Positions 15,753-25,792 are shown, counted from the first letter of the stretch. The stretch: DNA of 64,000 bases from Mucilaginibacter achroorhodeus (GCF_007846095.1 NZ_VOEI01000002.1:620001-684000); one strand, 5' to 3'. The notes: generated by a model not told the origin, from the sequence alone. Translations and numbers: made by a program.

Positions 15753-18155
15753 CTATTTTATGGGCAATGTAAACCAAAAAGTGCTGCCCTTTCCTAACGA
15801 GCTATTAACACCTATTTGTCCGTGATGTTTCTTAATGATCTCAGCACTGATAAATAACCCCAAGCCTAAGCCGGAATTATTGTATCCAGATGGATCTGTC
15901 TGGTAATACCTATCAAATAAACGGGCTTGCTTATCAGCAGGTATACCCGGCCCATTGTCTACAACCGACACCTTTACCCGGCCATCGGTTTTATCAACGT
16001 TCAGCGTTATCTCTTTAGAGTTAGGTGCATATTTAACGGCATTGTTAACCAAATTGACCACTACCTGATCTATCCGGTGTTCGTCTGCAAAAACTTCGAG
16101 ATAATTTTCTCCTGTTTGCAAAATTACATGTTTACCAGTTGCTCGCACATGGCTGCAGCAATCGTCAATCAATTTAACAATATCAAACGTTGTTTTGCTT
16201 AGCTGCAACTGTCCTTCGTTCATACGGCTCAGGTTAAGCAGGTCTTCTATCAGGCTGCTTATCTTATCCATACTTCGGTTGCTTTGCTCTATGAGGCGCG
16301 CCATCATGCCGGGAGATGGATTATCTTTCATCCTATCCAACAATTGCAGGGCGGCCTTTAGGCTGGTTACAGGCGTTTTAAGTTCATGGCTGGCAATACT
16401 TATAAAATCATCTTTCTGCTGGTCGTGCGCCTTGCTTTCGGTGATATCCAGCATGGTACCTGCAATACTCAACGCTTTACCGCTGTCGTTATAATAAGCT
16501 TGTCCGGTAGAACGCAGCCAACGTGGGCTGCTGCCATCCATCGGAGTTATCCTGTACTCAACCTCAAAACTCTCGTGCGTATCTATGCTGCGTTGTATGC
16601 TATCCTGAACGGGAATAACATACTCCGGTAATATAAGCCTGTATGATTCATCCAATGTGATGTTTGCATCGACAGGGATAGATTGCAAGCGCAAAGCCTG
16701 GTCTGAAAAAGTAAGTTTACCGGTTTCCAGATCAGCCGACCAGGTGCCAATATCAGCCGACTCTATTGCCAGCTTTAGTGTATCGCGGGCTTGCTGCAAT
16801 TCCCTGCGGGAGCTTACCCTTTCGGTGATGTCCATTACCGTTGCCATAATAGCCTCTACGTTGCCTTCCATATCAAACAATGGATCGTATGAAAAATCAA
16901 CTATATAGTTAACCATCCCCATAGCAGTAGAGACATCTACCGAAATTTCTGGCAAAGCAAACTTTTTACCTGTATCAAATACCCCCTTCAGCATATCGGG
17001 AAAGGGCTGCCCTATCAGTTCAGGAAAAACATCCAGCAATTTTTTATTGATAACCTGGCCCGGCGTACGCCCCCATATCTCAAACATGTGTTGGTTTGCC
17101 AATTCTACTACCAGGTCGCGGCCCTTTAACACCGTCATAGCAACCGGCGCAGTCATTACCATACTGGCAAGCCGGTTTTTGCTTTCCTGAAGTCGTTTAC
17201 GGGAGTTAACTTGTTCGGTAACCTCCGTAGCTATCATCAATATAGCATATACCACGCCATCACTGTTTTTAAGCGGATGGTAGATAAAATCGTAATAACC
17301 GTGGTAAAGCTGCCCATCGTGCATAGTATTGGTAACCGCCTCAGAACCATAATATTCTTTACCCGTGTTAAAGGTATCGTTGAGCAATTGCAAAAAGTCC
17401 TGGCCTTGTAATTCGGGTAAGGCATCAGCTATTGGCATACCTATGATATCATCCGTTCGCCCCCAAATATTAAGTACGCGTTCATTAGCTGCCTCAATCA
17501 CGAGATTCGCACCGGTAAACATGGCTATAGCCACAGGTGCTTGCGTGATCATGTTCCTGAACCTTGATTCGCTTTCGCCTAAGTTGTAGTTGGCCTCGTT
17601 AAGCTCCTCGTTGGTACTAAGCAATTCCTCATTGCTGGCAGCCATCTCCTCGTTACTTGCAGCAAGTTCTTCATTAGCCGCAGCGAGTTCCTCATTGGTA
17701 CTAATTAATTCTTCGTTTATAGCCTTTAACTCAGTTTGTAAATTAGATTCGCGCTGATGCGCAAGAACTTGCTCGGTAACATCTTTTGCTGTATGCAATA
17801 TGCAACGGGTGCTACCATCCGGGTTTAAAACAGCCCTGTATTCAAAATCATAATAAAACTGCTGTAGTTTCCCGTCGCGGGTTAAAAACGCAGGCGTTTC
17901 CTCTCCCATATAGGTTTGCCCGGTACGCCAAACGTTGCGAAGAATATTTATAAATTCCTGATCTTTTAAAATAGGTACAGCTTCCTCAAGCGGTTTACCA
18001 ATAACCTCCCGGCCAACATCCCAAAAACGGAGCATGGCATCGGTTGCTGTTTCAATAATAATATCTTTTCCGGTGTATACGGCTATAGCTTTATTGGCTA
18101 AAGAAATAATTTCAAGGAGTTCTTCGCTGCTTAAACGGGTTGTATCGGTATCCAT
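15753..18155 (-). CDS. Multi-PAS sensor histidine kinase with a NEEL-repeat signalling coil
   Basis: About 800 residues with no transmembrane segment. PAS1 (about 12-130) is followed by an unusually regular coiled coil (about 140-190) made of heptads NEEL/NEEM. Three more PAS domains follow (about 195-310, 320-440 and 450-570); the boundaries show the phrases DGSTRCILHTAKDVTEQ, ILMIATEVTEQ and IAGTMLDITESK. HisKA has SHELKTPVTSL (H near 588). HATPase has NLVNNAVKYAP, DNGPGIP and GLGLGLFIS. The ATG at 18153-18155 is preferred over a TTG one codon earlier. The repeats of the PAS module GxPLxDALPELQGQ suggest internal duplication. The ligand is unknown. Confidence 0.92.
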   Translation of the reverse strand: MDTDTTRLSSEELLEIISLANKAIAVYTGKDIIIETATDAMLRFWDVGREVIGKPLEEAVPILKDQEFINILRNVWRTGQTYMGEETPAFLTRDGKLQQFYYDFEYRAVLNPDGSTRCILHTAKDVTEQVLAHQRESNLQTELKAINEELISTNEELAAANEELAASNEEMAASNEELLSTNEELNEANYNLGESESRFRNMITQAPVAIAMFTGANLVIEAANERVLNIWGRTDDIIGMPIADALPELQGQDFLQLLNDTFNTGKEYYGSEAVTNTMHDGQLYHGYYDFIYHPLKNSDGVVYAILMIATEVTEQVNSRKRLQESKNRLASMVMTAPVAMTVLKGRDLVVELANQHMFEIWGRTPGQVINKKLLDVFPELIGQPFPDMLKGVFDTGKKFALPEISVDVSTAMGMVNYIVDFSYDPLFDMEGNVEAIMATVMDITERVSSRRELQQARDTLKLAIESADIGTWSADLETGKLTFSDQALRLQSIPVDANITLDESYRLILPEYVIPVQDSIQRSIDTHESFEVEYRITPMDGSSPRWLRSTGQAYYNDSGKALSIAGTMLDITESKAHDQQKDDFISIASHELKTPVTSLKAALQLLDRMKDNPSPGMMARLIEQSNRSMDKISSLIEDLLNLSRMNEGQLQLSKTTFDIVKLIDDCCSHVRATGKHVILQTGENYLEVFADEHRIDQVVVNLVNNAVKYAPNSKEITLNVDKTDGRVKVSVVDNGPGIPADKQARLFDRYYQTDPSGYNNSGLGLGLFISAEIIKKHHGQIGVNSSLGKGSTFWFTLPIK

Positions 18156-18250
18156 CAAGTAATTATGCTGCTGCTAAACTAATAAACTTAATACAAACCT
18201 TAACCTTTTGGGGTTTCTTATTTGAACTTTTAAGCGCCAAAGCAACAGCC

Positions 18251-20626
18251 TTAAGTGGTAAAAACATTACTCTGTTCCTGCATTTCCTGATAAGTATAGA
18301 ACCCGGCAACAGGCAGGCTGGTGTTGTAACAGATACTTACCCGTAAAGCCTTTAATCCCGATACGCCTTGCAGGTCTTCAACCTCCAGCATTTCTACTTC
18401 ATCTTCTAACAACTTCTTTGCCTGCAGAAAGCGGATATAGTTAAGATACTCTACCTCTTCTTCGTGGTTAGAGTACACTATCGTCATCTTGCCTATGGCC
18501 GTGATCCTTTGCTGTGTTCCCTTAATAAATGCCTTGTCTATGCGTTTTTTTACGATCTCGAACCGGGCGTTATAACTACCATCCACATCAAAGCGTTTTT
18601 CATCCATGCGGAAACGGATAGACATTTCATGACTGTATACCAATATCAGCGAAGTTACATCCAGCGGGTAAGGCAATTTACTTTTCAGGAAACGTTGTTC
18701 CAGTTCCATCTGGCACATCACCTGCAATTGCCATAAGCGCAGGTTGTAAAGCTTGGTAACATCGTAGATCTTAGCCGGGCTGATGGAAGCACCTATATAC
18801 ATGTTATGCTCTACCCCATCAGTTTTAAAACGCTCGTAATAGTGCGGATAGGCTGCCTGTGCACCAACCTGGGCCATGTCAATAATTGATGCCATCTTTT
18901 GGTTGATCAGCGCTACCGTATCCTCATACTTGCGGCGATTGTTATGAAACTTACCGCTCTTTTCGGTCTGCGTAAAATAATCATCAATGGCGTTACGCTG
19001 GGCAACAGTAAGGTTGCGGGCAGATCGTAATATAGGGTGTATATGTGTTTCTAAATAATTCTGTATAAATTGTTCGGTATCAGCCTTTAATGTGCTCTGC
19101 ACATCCATTACAAGCTCCTGCAGGTTTTTGATGTTTTGTTTAAGGTCAGGATCCTTTGAACCCTGGTGCAAATCTTCAAATAAAGGTATCAGATCAGTCA
19201 ACTGCGTCTGCAAATCAAGCTGTACGCTGCGGTTGCGGGTATCTGATGAACCTTTAATATCTATTTGCCCGTAAAGCGGCACAACATCAGGGAAGGTCAC
19301 CTCTCTCAGATTATACTCTTTCTTCTCAGCGCGGGCTTTAAGTGCCTTTTGTGCTTCTTTTCTAAATTTCCAGTAAACGCTTGGGTGTATGGTGGTGTAT
19401 TCATTCTGAATAAGGGCCTGTACCTGGTTTTGCATAAAGCTGTACTGCCTGTCAATAGTGTCCGTAATGTACGGCATTACGATCTCTAACTGGTTGGCAT
19501 TAACGCTATTCAATTCGCCAACATTTTCTGATGCCACCTCAATAATACCCAGCAAATGACCATTCTTTACAACCGGTGCAAGTATTATGCTTTGTACGCC
19601 CTGGTCTAATAGCCGCTGCGCCATCACGTTGCCCGGCTCCTGCTGCAGAAAACGGTAAACGTTTGCGATAGCAAAATACTTTTGTTCCTGAACCAACTGC
19701 TGCATTGATTTTACGCAGATAGCCTCAAAACACTCTTCGTCATCACCATCCTTTAACAAAAAACTTTTTAGTTTAGAGTTGAAGGTAGCCTGGCTGAATT
19801 TGTTCTCTGCCTCATTAAATGAAGTAAAACCAAGCTTAAGATCAGGTATCTTGAAAATAGAGCGAAACACCTCCAGTACCTTCTCCCGCAGGTCGTTACC
19901 CTGAGATCCTCCAAGCAAGGTGCCTTTAAGCGCCGATACAGCGTTTTCAACCGTTGCATCATACATGTTCAAAATGGCAAAGCCCTTTAATATCCAGCTG
20001 CCGATTGGGAAATACTTTTTCCAAAGCGCCAGATCTTCAAAATTATCACGAAGCAACTCAATGTCTTCAGGCGTTATATCTACAGCTTTATCTGTAGGTA
20101 TAAGGTCCATAAAGTCGGCATTGTATAATATCCGATAATGTTTCATGATACCCTGCGCGTTAGGTATATCATAAAATAACGGGCGGGAGAAATTGAAGTT
20201 AGTGCCGTAATGCTCATTTAAAATAAGGCAGCAGGTACTTACATATATCTGGTGATCGTTAAAATCTCGTATAGAGATATCAAAAGCAGGACCCGCTTCC
20301 GCTAAAATATTCTGTAACCTTTTGGTTGGATTTAGCAACACATCCTGGAAAGGCACAGTTATGGCCTTTATCTCGTTTTTTGTGAGGATAGCCGGGAAAA
20401 GATCAGCCAAAAGCTCTTTGATCAGTTCGATATGTTTTTCAATCAACTCAATATCATCTGTCCCTTCCCTTAGCTCCGGGAATGGTTCAACGCGTTCAAG
20501 TAAATGTTTTGCCCGTTCCGCATCCAATCCCAGGCCGGTTGCAGCAACTTCTTCAAGGTGCTCAATCAGCGCATGGAAAGAGATACAATTCTCTAACGGG
20601 CTATCAATATATCTTTTTAAATTCAT
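18251..20626 (-). CDS. Large GAF-domain protein of unknown function
   Basis: About 791 residues from the ATG at 20624-20626 (MNLKRYIDSPLENCISFHAL). A TTG three codons upstream is less likely. The protein is soluble and helix-rich. A GAF domain can be seen at roughly 290-430 (AICVKSMQQLVQEQKYFAIANVYRF ... GVQSIILAPVVKNGHLLGIIEVAS). The C-terminal half has long helices and no histidine-kinase, GGDEF or output motifs. Such proteins occur in Bacteroidota near sensor kinases. It lies 95 bp upstream of the multi-PAS kinase in the same direction, so it may feed a cytosolic signal to it. Function unknown. Confidence 0.8.
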   Translation of the reverse strand: MNLKRYIDSPLENCISFHALIEHLEEVAATGLGLDAERAKHLLERVEPFPELREGTDDIELIEKHIELIKELLADLFPAILTKNEIKAITVPFQDVLLNPTKRLQNILAEAGPAFDISIRDFNDHQIYVSTCCLILNEHYGTNFNFSRPLFYDIPNAQGIMKHYRILYNADFMDLIPTDKAVDITPEDIELLRDNFEDLALWKKYFPIGSWILKGFAILNMYDATVENAVSALKGTLLGGSQGNDLREKVLEVFRSIFKIPDLKLGFTSFNEAENKFSQATFNSKLKSFLLKDGDDEECFEAICVKSMQQLVQEQKYFAIANVYRFLQQEPGNVMAQRLLDQGVQSIILAPVVKNGHLLGIIEVASENVGELNSVNANQLEIVMPYITDTIDRQYSFMQNQVQALIQNEYTTIHPSVYWKFRKEAQKALKARAEKKEYNLREVTFPDVVPLYGQIDIKGSSDTRNRSVQLDLQTQLTDLIPLFEDLHQGSKDPDLKQNIKNLQELVMDVQSTLKADTEQFIQNYLETHIHPILRSARNLTVAQRNAIDDYFTQTEKSGKFHNNRRKYEDTVALINQKMASIIDMAQVGAQAAYPHYYERFKTDGVEHNMYIGASISPAKIYDVTKLYNLRLWQLQVMCQMELEQRFLKSKLPYPLDVTSLILVYSHEMSIRFRMDEKRFDVDGSYNARFEIVKKRIDKAFIKGTQQRITAIGKMTIVYSNHEEEVEYLNYIRFLQAKKLLEDEVEMLEVEDLQGVSGLKALRVSICYNTSLPVAGFYTYQEMQEQSNVFTT

Positions 20627-20845
20627 TAGTAACAAAGTGGGCTAAAAGCTTAGCGCCAACAAATTATAATACAAAATTATACAATATCATATACGATATT
20701 ATTGCAAAGCCGATTTTATGACTTTAATAAGAAGAACGATTGAGGCAACATAATCTTTTAAAATAAGTATCAAGAAGCTATTTTATTCGTCCAGAACTGT
20801 TCCTGTTCGGTGGGTGTCTCACTGTCTACTCAAGTGCATTAGCTT

Positions 20846-20908
20846 CTCACCCTCTTTTCGCGAAGCGAACGAGAGGGTTGTCCAGCGTAACGCAGACCGG
20901 GTGAGTCA
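20846..20908. repeat. CTCACCC...GGGTGAG palindromic intergenic element, copy 1
   Basis: Terminal inverted repeats CTCACCC (20846-20852) and GGGTGAG (20899-20905) enclose an inner hairpin with CCTCTTTTCGCGAAGCG and ACGAGAGGG. The right end supplies the TGA stop of the PAP2 gene. A longer relative lies at 38009-38132. Confidence 0.65.
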
Positions 20909-21523
20909 GAGCTTCTTTAAGGGCTGCAGCAGTAATGCTGTGCCTGTACCTAAAATAGCACCGGTAGTAACATCAGTAGGATAATGTACCCCCAGGTACA
21001 TCCGTGAATAGGCAACAGAACCCGCCCATAAGAACGATGGCGCTATAACATACCATTTTGGATAAGCATTTGACAGCGCCATAGCGGTTGAAAACGTGCT
21101 GGTAGCATGGCCCGATGGAAACGATGTGCTGCTTGCACGGTAAACCGGCACAATGTTAATGTTTTGCACAAAAGGTCTTGGCCGTTTGGTGAGGTGCTTT
21201 ATAAGCAGCATGGCACCGTAAGATATTGCCGTGCTGCTGGCTATGTACATAGCGTTCTGGCGCATTTGCTTATCATTGCTAATGATGCCGCCTACCAGCA
21301 AACCGGCAGGAACACCAACATCAACATATTTGTAGCTTTTTGACAAAAAAAGCATTACTTCGGTTTGCCCGGGGGTTCGGCTGGCCGCCAGATCAAGCAT
21401 TATCCTGTCATCAAATTGTTGAATTTGCGATTGTGCAAATGAAGTAACAGCGGTAAATAGCACGAGAAAGGACTGTATTACAGCTATAATCCACAATTGA
21501 TATGTTCCCTTAACGTGCTTCAT
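20906..21523 (-). CDS. PAP2 family membrane phosphatase
   Basis: A 205-residue protein from the ATG at 21521-21523, which gives an N-terminal hydrophobic segment WIIAVIQSFLVLFTAVTSFA. The PAP2 phosphatase motifs are present: KHLTKRPRP, SFPSGHATST and SRMYLGVHYPTDV, supplying Lys/Arg, Ser-Gly-His and Arg/His of the active site. Such enzymes dephosphorylate lipid phosphates (for example undecaprenyl pyrophosphate or phosphatidate) at the membrane. The stop codon lies inside a palindromic repeat, so the C-terminus may vary between strains. It is divergent from the HD-PycTM gene. Confidence 0.9.
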   Translation of the reverse strand: MKHVKGTYQLWIIAVIQSFLVLFTAVTSFAQSQIQQFDDRIMLDLAASRTPGQTEVMLFLSKSYKYVDVGVPAGLLVGGIISNDKQMRQNAMYIASSTAISYGAMLLIKHLTKRPRPFVQNINIVPVYRASSTSFPSGHATSTFSTAMALSNAYPKWYVIAPSFLWAGSVAYSRMYLGVHYPTDVTTGAILGTGTALLLQPLKKL

Positions 21524-21638
21524 TAACTTTTGGGTGATATTTATTTTTATTTTTACCAAAGTAAAAAATATTTACACGTTTAAAAGGTCAGTTGCGGGTA
21601 ATAAAGCAAATGGGCCGCATCTACTTATTCAAAAGCTC

Positions 21639-22877
21639 ATGAGTTATACAGGCCTGCTTCACAAGGTTAAAGATTATGCCCTGCTTTATTATAAAACACA
21701 CGCCGATGACCGGCTGGTTTATCACAATATTGAGCACACCGAAAACATGCTTACGGCCGCAACCCAGATCGGCAACCACTACCAGTTAGATGAGCGAAAA
21801 TTTTTTATCATACATGCTGCTGCCTGGTTTCATGACCTGGGCTACATGGTTGATATGCAGCGCCATGAAGAAGAGGGTGCTAAACTGGCTGCCAACTTTT
21901 TAAAACAGTATGACGTTGACCCGCAGATTATTGGTGAAATAGAAGGCTGTATTATAGCTACCCAAATGCCACAAAGCCCCAAAACAGAACTCGAGAAAAT
22001 AGTTTGCGATGCCGACCTGTTCCATTTAGGTACCGATGATTTTTTTAAGACAGATAAACAACTGCTTAAAGAGCTTTCTACTGTACACGGCATCGAAATG
22101 AGCAAGAACGAGTGGCGCAAAAAGAGCATCAGGTTTTTAGAGGCTCATCAGTATCATACTGATTATTGCAACGTACTGCTCAACAGCGGCAAACAAAAAA
22201 ACATTCAAATATTAAAAGATAAGTTAGCAGCTTACGAAGCCAAGCATAAACTTTCACCTGGCACACTTGCCCCCCAACCTCAAACACATCACGAAGTGGA
22301 AATAGAAGAACCCAAAAAGAAGAAAAAGGAAGACCGCCCGGACAAGGGTATCGAAACCATGTTCAGGATAAGCAGCGGCAACCATCAACGCCTTAGCGAT
22401 ATGGCCGACAACAAAGCCCATATCATGATCACGGTTAACTCCATCATCCTATCAGCTATAATCAGTTTGCTGTTGCGTAAACTTACCGAGTATGAATATC
22501 TCATTATTCCTACTTTTATATTGCTGGCAGTAAGTTTACTGGCCATGACGTTTTCTATCCTATCCACCCGCCCGTCAATACCAAAGGGCACCTTTCAGCG
22601 CGATGATGTGGACCAGAAAAGAGTTAACCTGCTGTTCTTCGGCAATTTCTACAAAATGTCGTTAGATGATTATACCTACGGTATGGTAAAGATGATGGAA
22701 GATAAAGACTTTCTATATGGTAGCCTCATCCGCGATGTTTACGCACAAGGTGTGGTACTTGGTAAGAAATACCGCTTGCTGCGAAATGCCTATAATATCT
22801 TTATGTTCGGATTAATTATTGCTGTGCTGGCGTTTGTTATTGCCGCAACCGTAAATAATGCCAAAGACAAACATTAG
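21639..22877 (+). CDS. HD-domain phosphohydrolase fused to a PycTM-type membrane domain
   Basis: A 412-residue fusion from the ATG at 21639. The N-terminal HD domain (about 1-190) keeps its metal ligands: H29 or H33 in YHNIEHTENM, H65-D66 in AAWFHDLGYM, H76 in RHEEEG, and D124 in CDADLFHLG. A charged linker (about 205-245, PKKKKKEDRP) leads to a Pycsar-effector-like (DUF5706) domain with ISSGNHQRLSDMADNKAHIMI, two adjacent helices (262-280 and 287-308) and a C-terminal helix (about 385-405). No cyclase gene is nearby. The ppk1 start follows the stop by 1 bp. Hydrolysis of a nucleotide second messenger at the membrane is an inference. Confidence 0.85.
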   Translation: MSYTGLLHKVKDYALLYYKTHADDRLVYHNIEHTENMLTAATQIGNHYQLDERKFFIIHAAAWFHDLGYMVDMQRHEEEGAKLAANFLKQYDVDPQIIGEIEGCIIATQMPQSPKTELEKIVCDADLFHLGTDDFFKTDKQLLKELSTVHGIEMSKNEWRKKSIRFLEAHQYHTDYCNVLLNSGKQKNIQILKDKLAAYEAKHKLSPGTLAPQPQTHHEVEIEEPKKKKKEDRPDKGIETMFRISSGNHQRLSDMADNKAHIMITVNSIILSAIISLLLRKLTEYEYLIIPTFILLAVSLLAMTFSILSTRPSIPKGTFQRDDVDQKRVNLLFFGNFYKMSLDDYTYGMVKMMEDKDFLYGSLIRDVYAQGVVLGKKYRLLRNAYNIFMFGLIIAVLAFVIAATVNNAKDKH

Positions 22878-22878
22878 C

Positions 22879-24918
22879 ATGCTGAAGCCTAAATATTTTA
22901 ACCGCGATATTAGTTGGATAACCTTTAACGGCCGTGTGCTTGAAGAGGCCGCCAAGCCCGAAGTACCCCTGATAGAGCGGATAAAGTTCCTATCCATTTA
23001 CTCATCTAACCTGGATGAGTTTTACCGCGTGCGTTTTCCGGTGCTGCAGGCTTTAAAAAAGATAAGCAAAAAAAGCGACGAACTGGATACCGATGAGCAA
23101 ACCAACGTTTTGCAGCAAGCCAGTGAAATGGTTATGGCACAACAACAGCACTTTGGGCAAATATTAACCAAACAGCTTTTGCCTGCTTTAAAACAGAACG
23201 ATATTTCGCTGATATACAATGAGCCGTTACCCGACTTTTTAAAAAAGGAGACAACAGATTATTTCCAGTCGGACATACTGGCTTTTTTACAGCCGGTATT
23301 TATCAATGCCGATACCACCTACTTCCCGGAGAATAATAAGCTTTACTTTTTGGTACAGTTGTACGATGGCGTTAAGGCGGAAAAGCTGGTGCTCATCAAC
23401 ATACCATCAGATAGCTTACCTCGCTTTTACAGCAGCAAAGCAGGCAATGAGCAACACATCTGTTTTATTGACGACATTCTTCGCGATAATCTACCTGCGT
23501 TATTTAAGGCTTACACCGTTGGCGGCTGCTACAGCATTAAAGTAACCCGTGATGCAGAGCTCGACCTGAAAGACGAGTACCCCGGCGAGTTATCAGACCA
23601 GATAGAGCGACAACTTCAAAAGCGCGACCAGGGATTTGCCACCCGTTTTCTTTATCAGGCAGATACACCGTTTCGGATCGTACAAATGTTAACCGAACAT
23701 CTCGGTTTGGAAAAGGCCAATGCAGTAGAAGGCGGCAGGTATCATAACCTTAAAGACCTGATGGCTTTCCCTGCAAGCAAACCGGAACTGGTTTACGACA
23801 AATGGCCTTCGCTTTCACTTAACATACCAACAGACGAACCGCTGGCTGATACTATTGCCAAAGGTGATTTTCTTATTAACACGCCTTATCAATCATACAA
23901 TACGGTGCTTCGTTTTTTTAACGAGGCGGCCATCAACCCTGATGTAGAGGAGATCAACGTAACACTTTACCGCGTTGCCAGCGATTCACGAATTGTGAAT
24001 GCACTGATCAGCGCTGCCAGGAATGGCAAAAAAGTTAACGTTGTAGTGGAGTTAAAGGCCCGTTTTGATGAGGCCAATAACCTCAAGTGGGCTAAAAAGA
24101 TGAAGAACGCCGGCGTGCAGATCATCTACAGCGTTACCGCGCTTAAGGTGCATGCCAAGATTGCGCTGGTGAAAACCCGCAAAGGCGACCGCATTACCTA
24201 CACTGGTTTGCTGGCTACCGGCAACTTCAACGAGGGCACCGCAAAGTTTTATACGGATCATATCCTGTTTACAGGTAACCACAAGATCCTACGCGAGGTT
24301 GAGTTGCTGTTTATATTTTTGGCGAAGCGAGAAAAACCCAGTGCAGACAACCAGATAGATTTTAAGAACTTGTTGGTGGCAGGTTTCAACCTTCAGCGCC
24401 GTTTTATGAATCTGATTGATCGCGAGATTGAATTTGCAAAGCAGGGCAAAGCCGCAGCTATCACCATTAAGCTTAACAACCTGGAAGAACAGGTGCTTAT
24501 CAATAAATTATACGAGGCATCGCAGGCCGGGGTTAAAGTGCAGTTGATAGTGCGCAGCATCTGCTGCCTGGTGCCCGGCGTTAAAGGCCTTAGCGAAAAT
24601 ATAACTATCAAACGCATTATCGACCGCTACCTTGAGCATGGCCGTGTTTTTATCTTTAACAACGATGGCGAGCGGGAGGTTTACATGGGATCGGCTGATT
24701 GGATGAACAGAAACATTTACCACCGTATTGAGGTTTGTTTCCCGGTTTATGACGAAGCCATTAAACAACAAATAGAAAAATTGATAGAACTGCAGTTGAA
24801 TGATACCGCACAAGCTGTAATTTTAAACGAGCATTTGGAGCAGCTAAAGCCTGAAACAGACGGTGAACTATTAGCTTCGCAAAAGGCAATCTATCAGCAT
24901 CTGAAAACATCACTATGA
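22879..24918 (+). CDS. ppk1: Polyphosphate kinase 1
   Basis: A 679-residue enzyme that polymerises the gamma-phosphate of ATP into polyphosphate. The start at 22879 (MLKPKYFNRDISWITFNGRVLEEA) is chosen because it directly follows the previous stop. An ATG at 22858 would overlap it. The N-terminal motif FNRDISWITFN, the linker SSNLDEFYRVR and the catalytic His425 in KVHAKIALVK are present. The second histidine region NIYHRIEVCFPVYD also matches PPK1. The length is standard. It heads a tight run with the SdiA-regulated-like lipoprotein (4-bp overlap). Confidence 0.96.
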   Translation: MLKPKYFNRDISWITFNGRVLEEAAKPEVPLIERIKFLSIYSSNLDEFYRVRFPVLQALKKISKKSDELDTDEQTNVLQQASEMVMAQQQHFGQILTKQLLPALKQNDISLIYNEPLPDFLKKETTDYFQSDILAFLQPVFINADTTYFPENNKLYFLVQLYDGVKAEKLVLINIPSDSLPRFYSSKAGNEQHICFIDDILRDNLPALFKAYTVGGCYSIKVTRDAELDLKDEYPGELSDQIERQLQKRDQGFATRFLYQADTPFRIVQMLTEHLGLEKANAVEGGRYHNLKDLMAFPASKPELVYDKWPSLSLNIPTDEPLADTIAKGDFLINTPYQSYNTVLRFFNEAAINPDVEEINVTLYRVASDSRIVNALISAARNGKKVNVVVELKARFDEANNLKWAKKMKNAGVQIIYSVTALKVHAKIALVKTRKGDRITYTGLLATGNFNEGTAKFYTDHILFTGNHKILREVELLFIFLAKREKPSADNQIDFKNLLVAGFNLQRRFMNLIDREIEFAKQGKAAAITIKLNNLEEQVLINKLYEASQAGVKVQLIVRSICCLVPGVKGLSENITIKRIIDRYLEHGRVFIFNNDGEREVYMGSADWMNRNIYHRIEVCFPVYDEAIKQQIEKLIELQLNDTAQAVILNEHLEQLKPETDGELLASQKAIYQHLKTSL

Positions 24919-25766
24919 AAAAACTAAGCTACCTCATAACCATACTTTTTATTGGTGTTACAACCGTTTCATGCGGACAAGGTAAAAGCGCATCGGGGAA
25001 TCTGCCGGGATACGATCTTAACCACCCGGTTAAATATGATATGCCTGCCGATCTGCTGGAAATATCAGGCATAGCCTTTAACAACGGCGATGCAAGCACC
25101 ATTTATGCCGAGCAGGATGAGGACGGGAAACTTTTCTGGTTTAAGCCGGGTGGTAAAAACATCAGTCACACCAAATTCGGCAAGCATGGTGATTATGAGG
25201 ACGTAGCTATTATGAATAACTACGCCATACTGATGCGCAGCGACGCAAATTTTTATACCTTCCCGCTAAGCGGCATCCACACCAAAGATGCAAGCGGCGT
25301 GCAGGAATTTAAACAGCTATTGCCCGCCGGCGAATACGAAGGCATGCATGCCTACGGCGGTAAACTTTACGTGCTATGCAAAATTGGTAAAGGTGTGGAT
25401 CATAACAAGATCTGCAATGGCTACGTCGTAAGCCTGGCATCAAACGGGTCGCTGAACAAAACAGGTAATTTCAGTATCGATGTTAAAAAAATAGCGGCAC
25501 TGGCAGGTGCAAAAAAAATGAAGTTCCATCCTTCGGCATTGGCTAAAAATCCGTTAACCAGGCAATGGTACATCCTGTCGTCAGTAAACAAGATGATCGT
25601 TGTTACCGACGCCAACTGGAACGTGCAACAGATATACCCGATAGACCCCAATATGTTTTTACAGCCGGAAGGTATGGCTTTTGACAACCAAGGCAACCTC
25701 TACATATCTAACGAAGGCAGCAAAACACAACCCGGCAATATTTTGCTCTTTAAATACAAACGATAA
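24915..25766 (+). CDS. SdiA-regulated-like lipoprotein (beta-propeller)
   Basis: A 283-residue lipoprotein: signal MKKLSYLITILFIGVTTVS with lipobox cysteine C20. The body has repeated beta-propeller-like blades (EISGIAFNNGDASTIYAEQDEDGKLFWF; HGDYEDVAIMNNYAILMRSD; LQPEGMAFDNQGNLYISNEGS), matching the SdiA-regulated/NHL-like family. The ATG overlaps the ppk1 stop (ATGA), so it is translationally coupled to polyphosphate synthesis. The role is unknown. A surface or periplasmic sensor or phytase-like enzyme are possibilities, and the propeller acidic residues (DEDG, GDYED) could bind metal. Confidence 0.83.
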   Translation: MKKLSYLITILFIGVTTVSCGQGKSASGNLPGYDLNHPVKYDMPADLLEISGIAFNNGDASTIYAEQDEDGKLFWFKPGGKNISHTKFGKHGDYEDVAIMNNYAILMRSDANFYTFPLSGIHTKDASGVQEFKQLLPAGEYEGMHAYGGKLYVLCKIGKGVDHNKICNGYVVSLASNGSLNKTGNFSIDVKKIAALAGAKKMKFHPSALAKNPLTRQWYILSSVNKMIVVTDANWNVQQIYPIDPNMFLQPEGMAFDNQGNLYISNEGSKTQPGNILLFKYKR

Positions 25767-25792
25767 CTGTAAACCCTAAGCACTTATCAAAC

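Noticed and set aside
21534-22877. Pycsar defence system around the HD-PycTM gene
   Set aside because: No cyclase gene is adjacent, and the surrounding genes are ppk1 and a phosphatase. A complete Pycsar system is not supported; only the domain similarity is reported.
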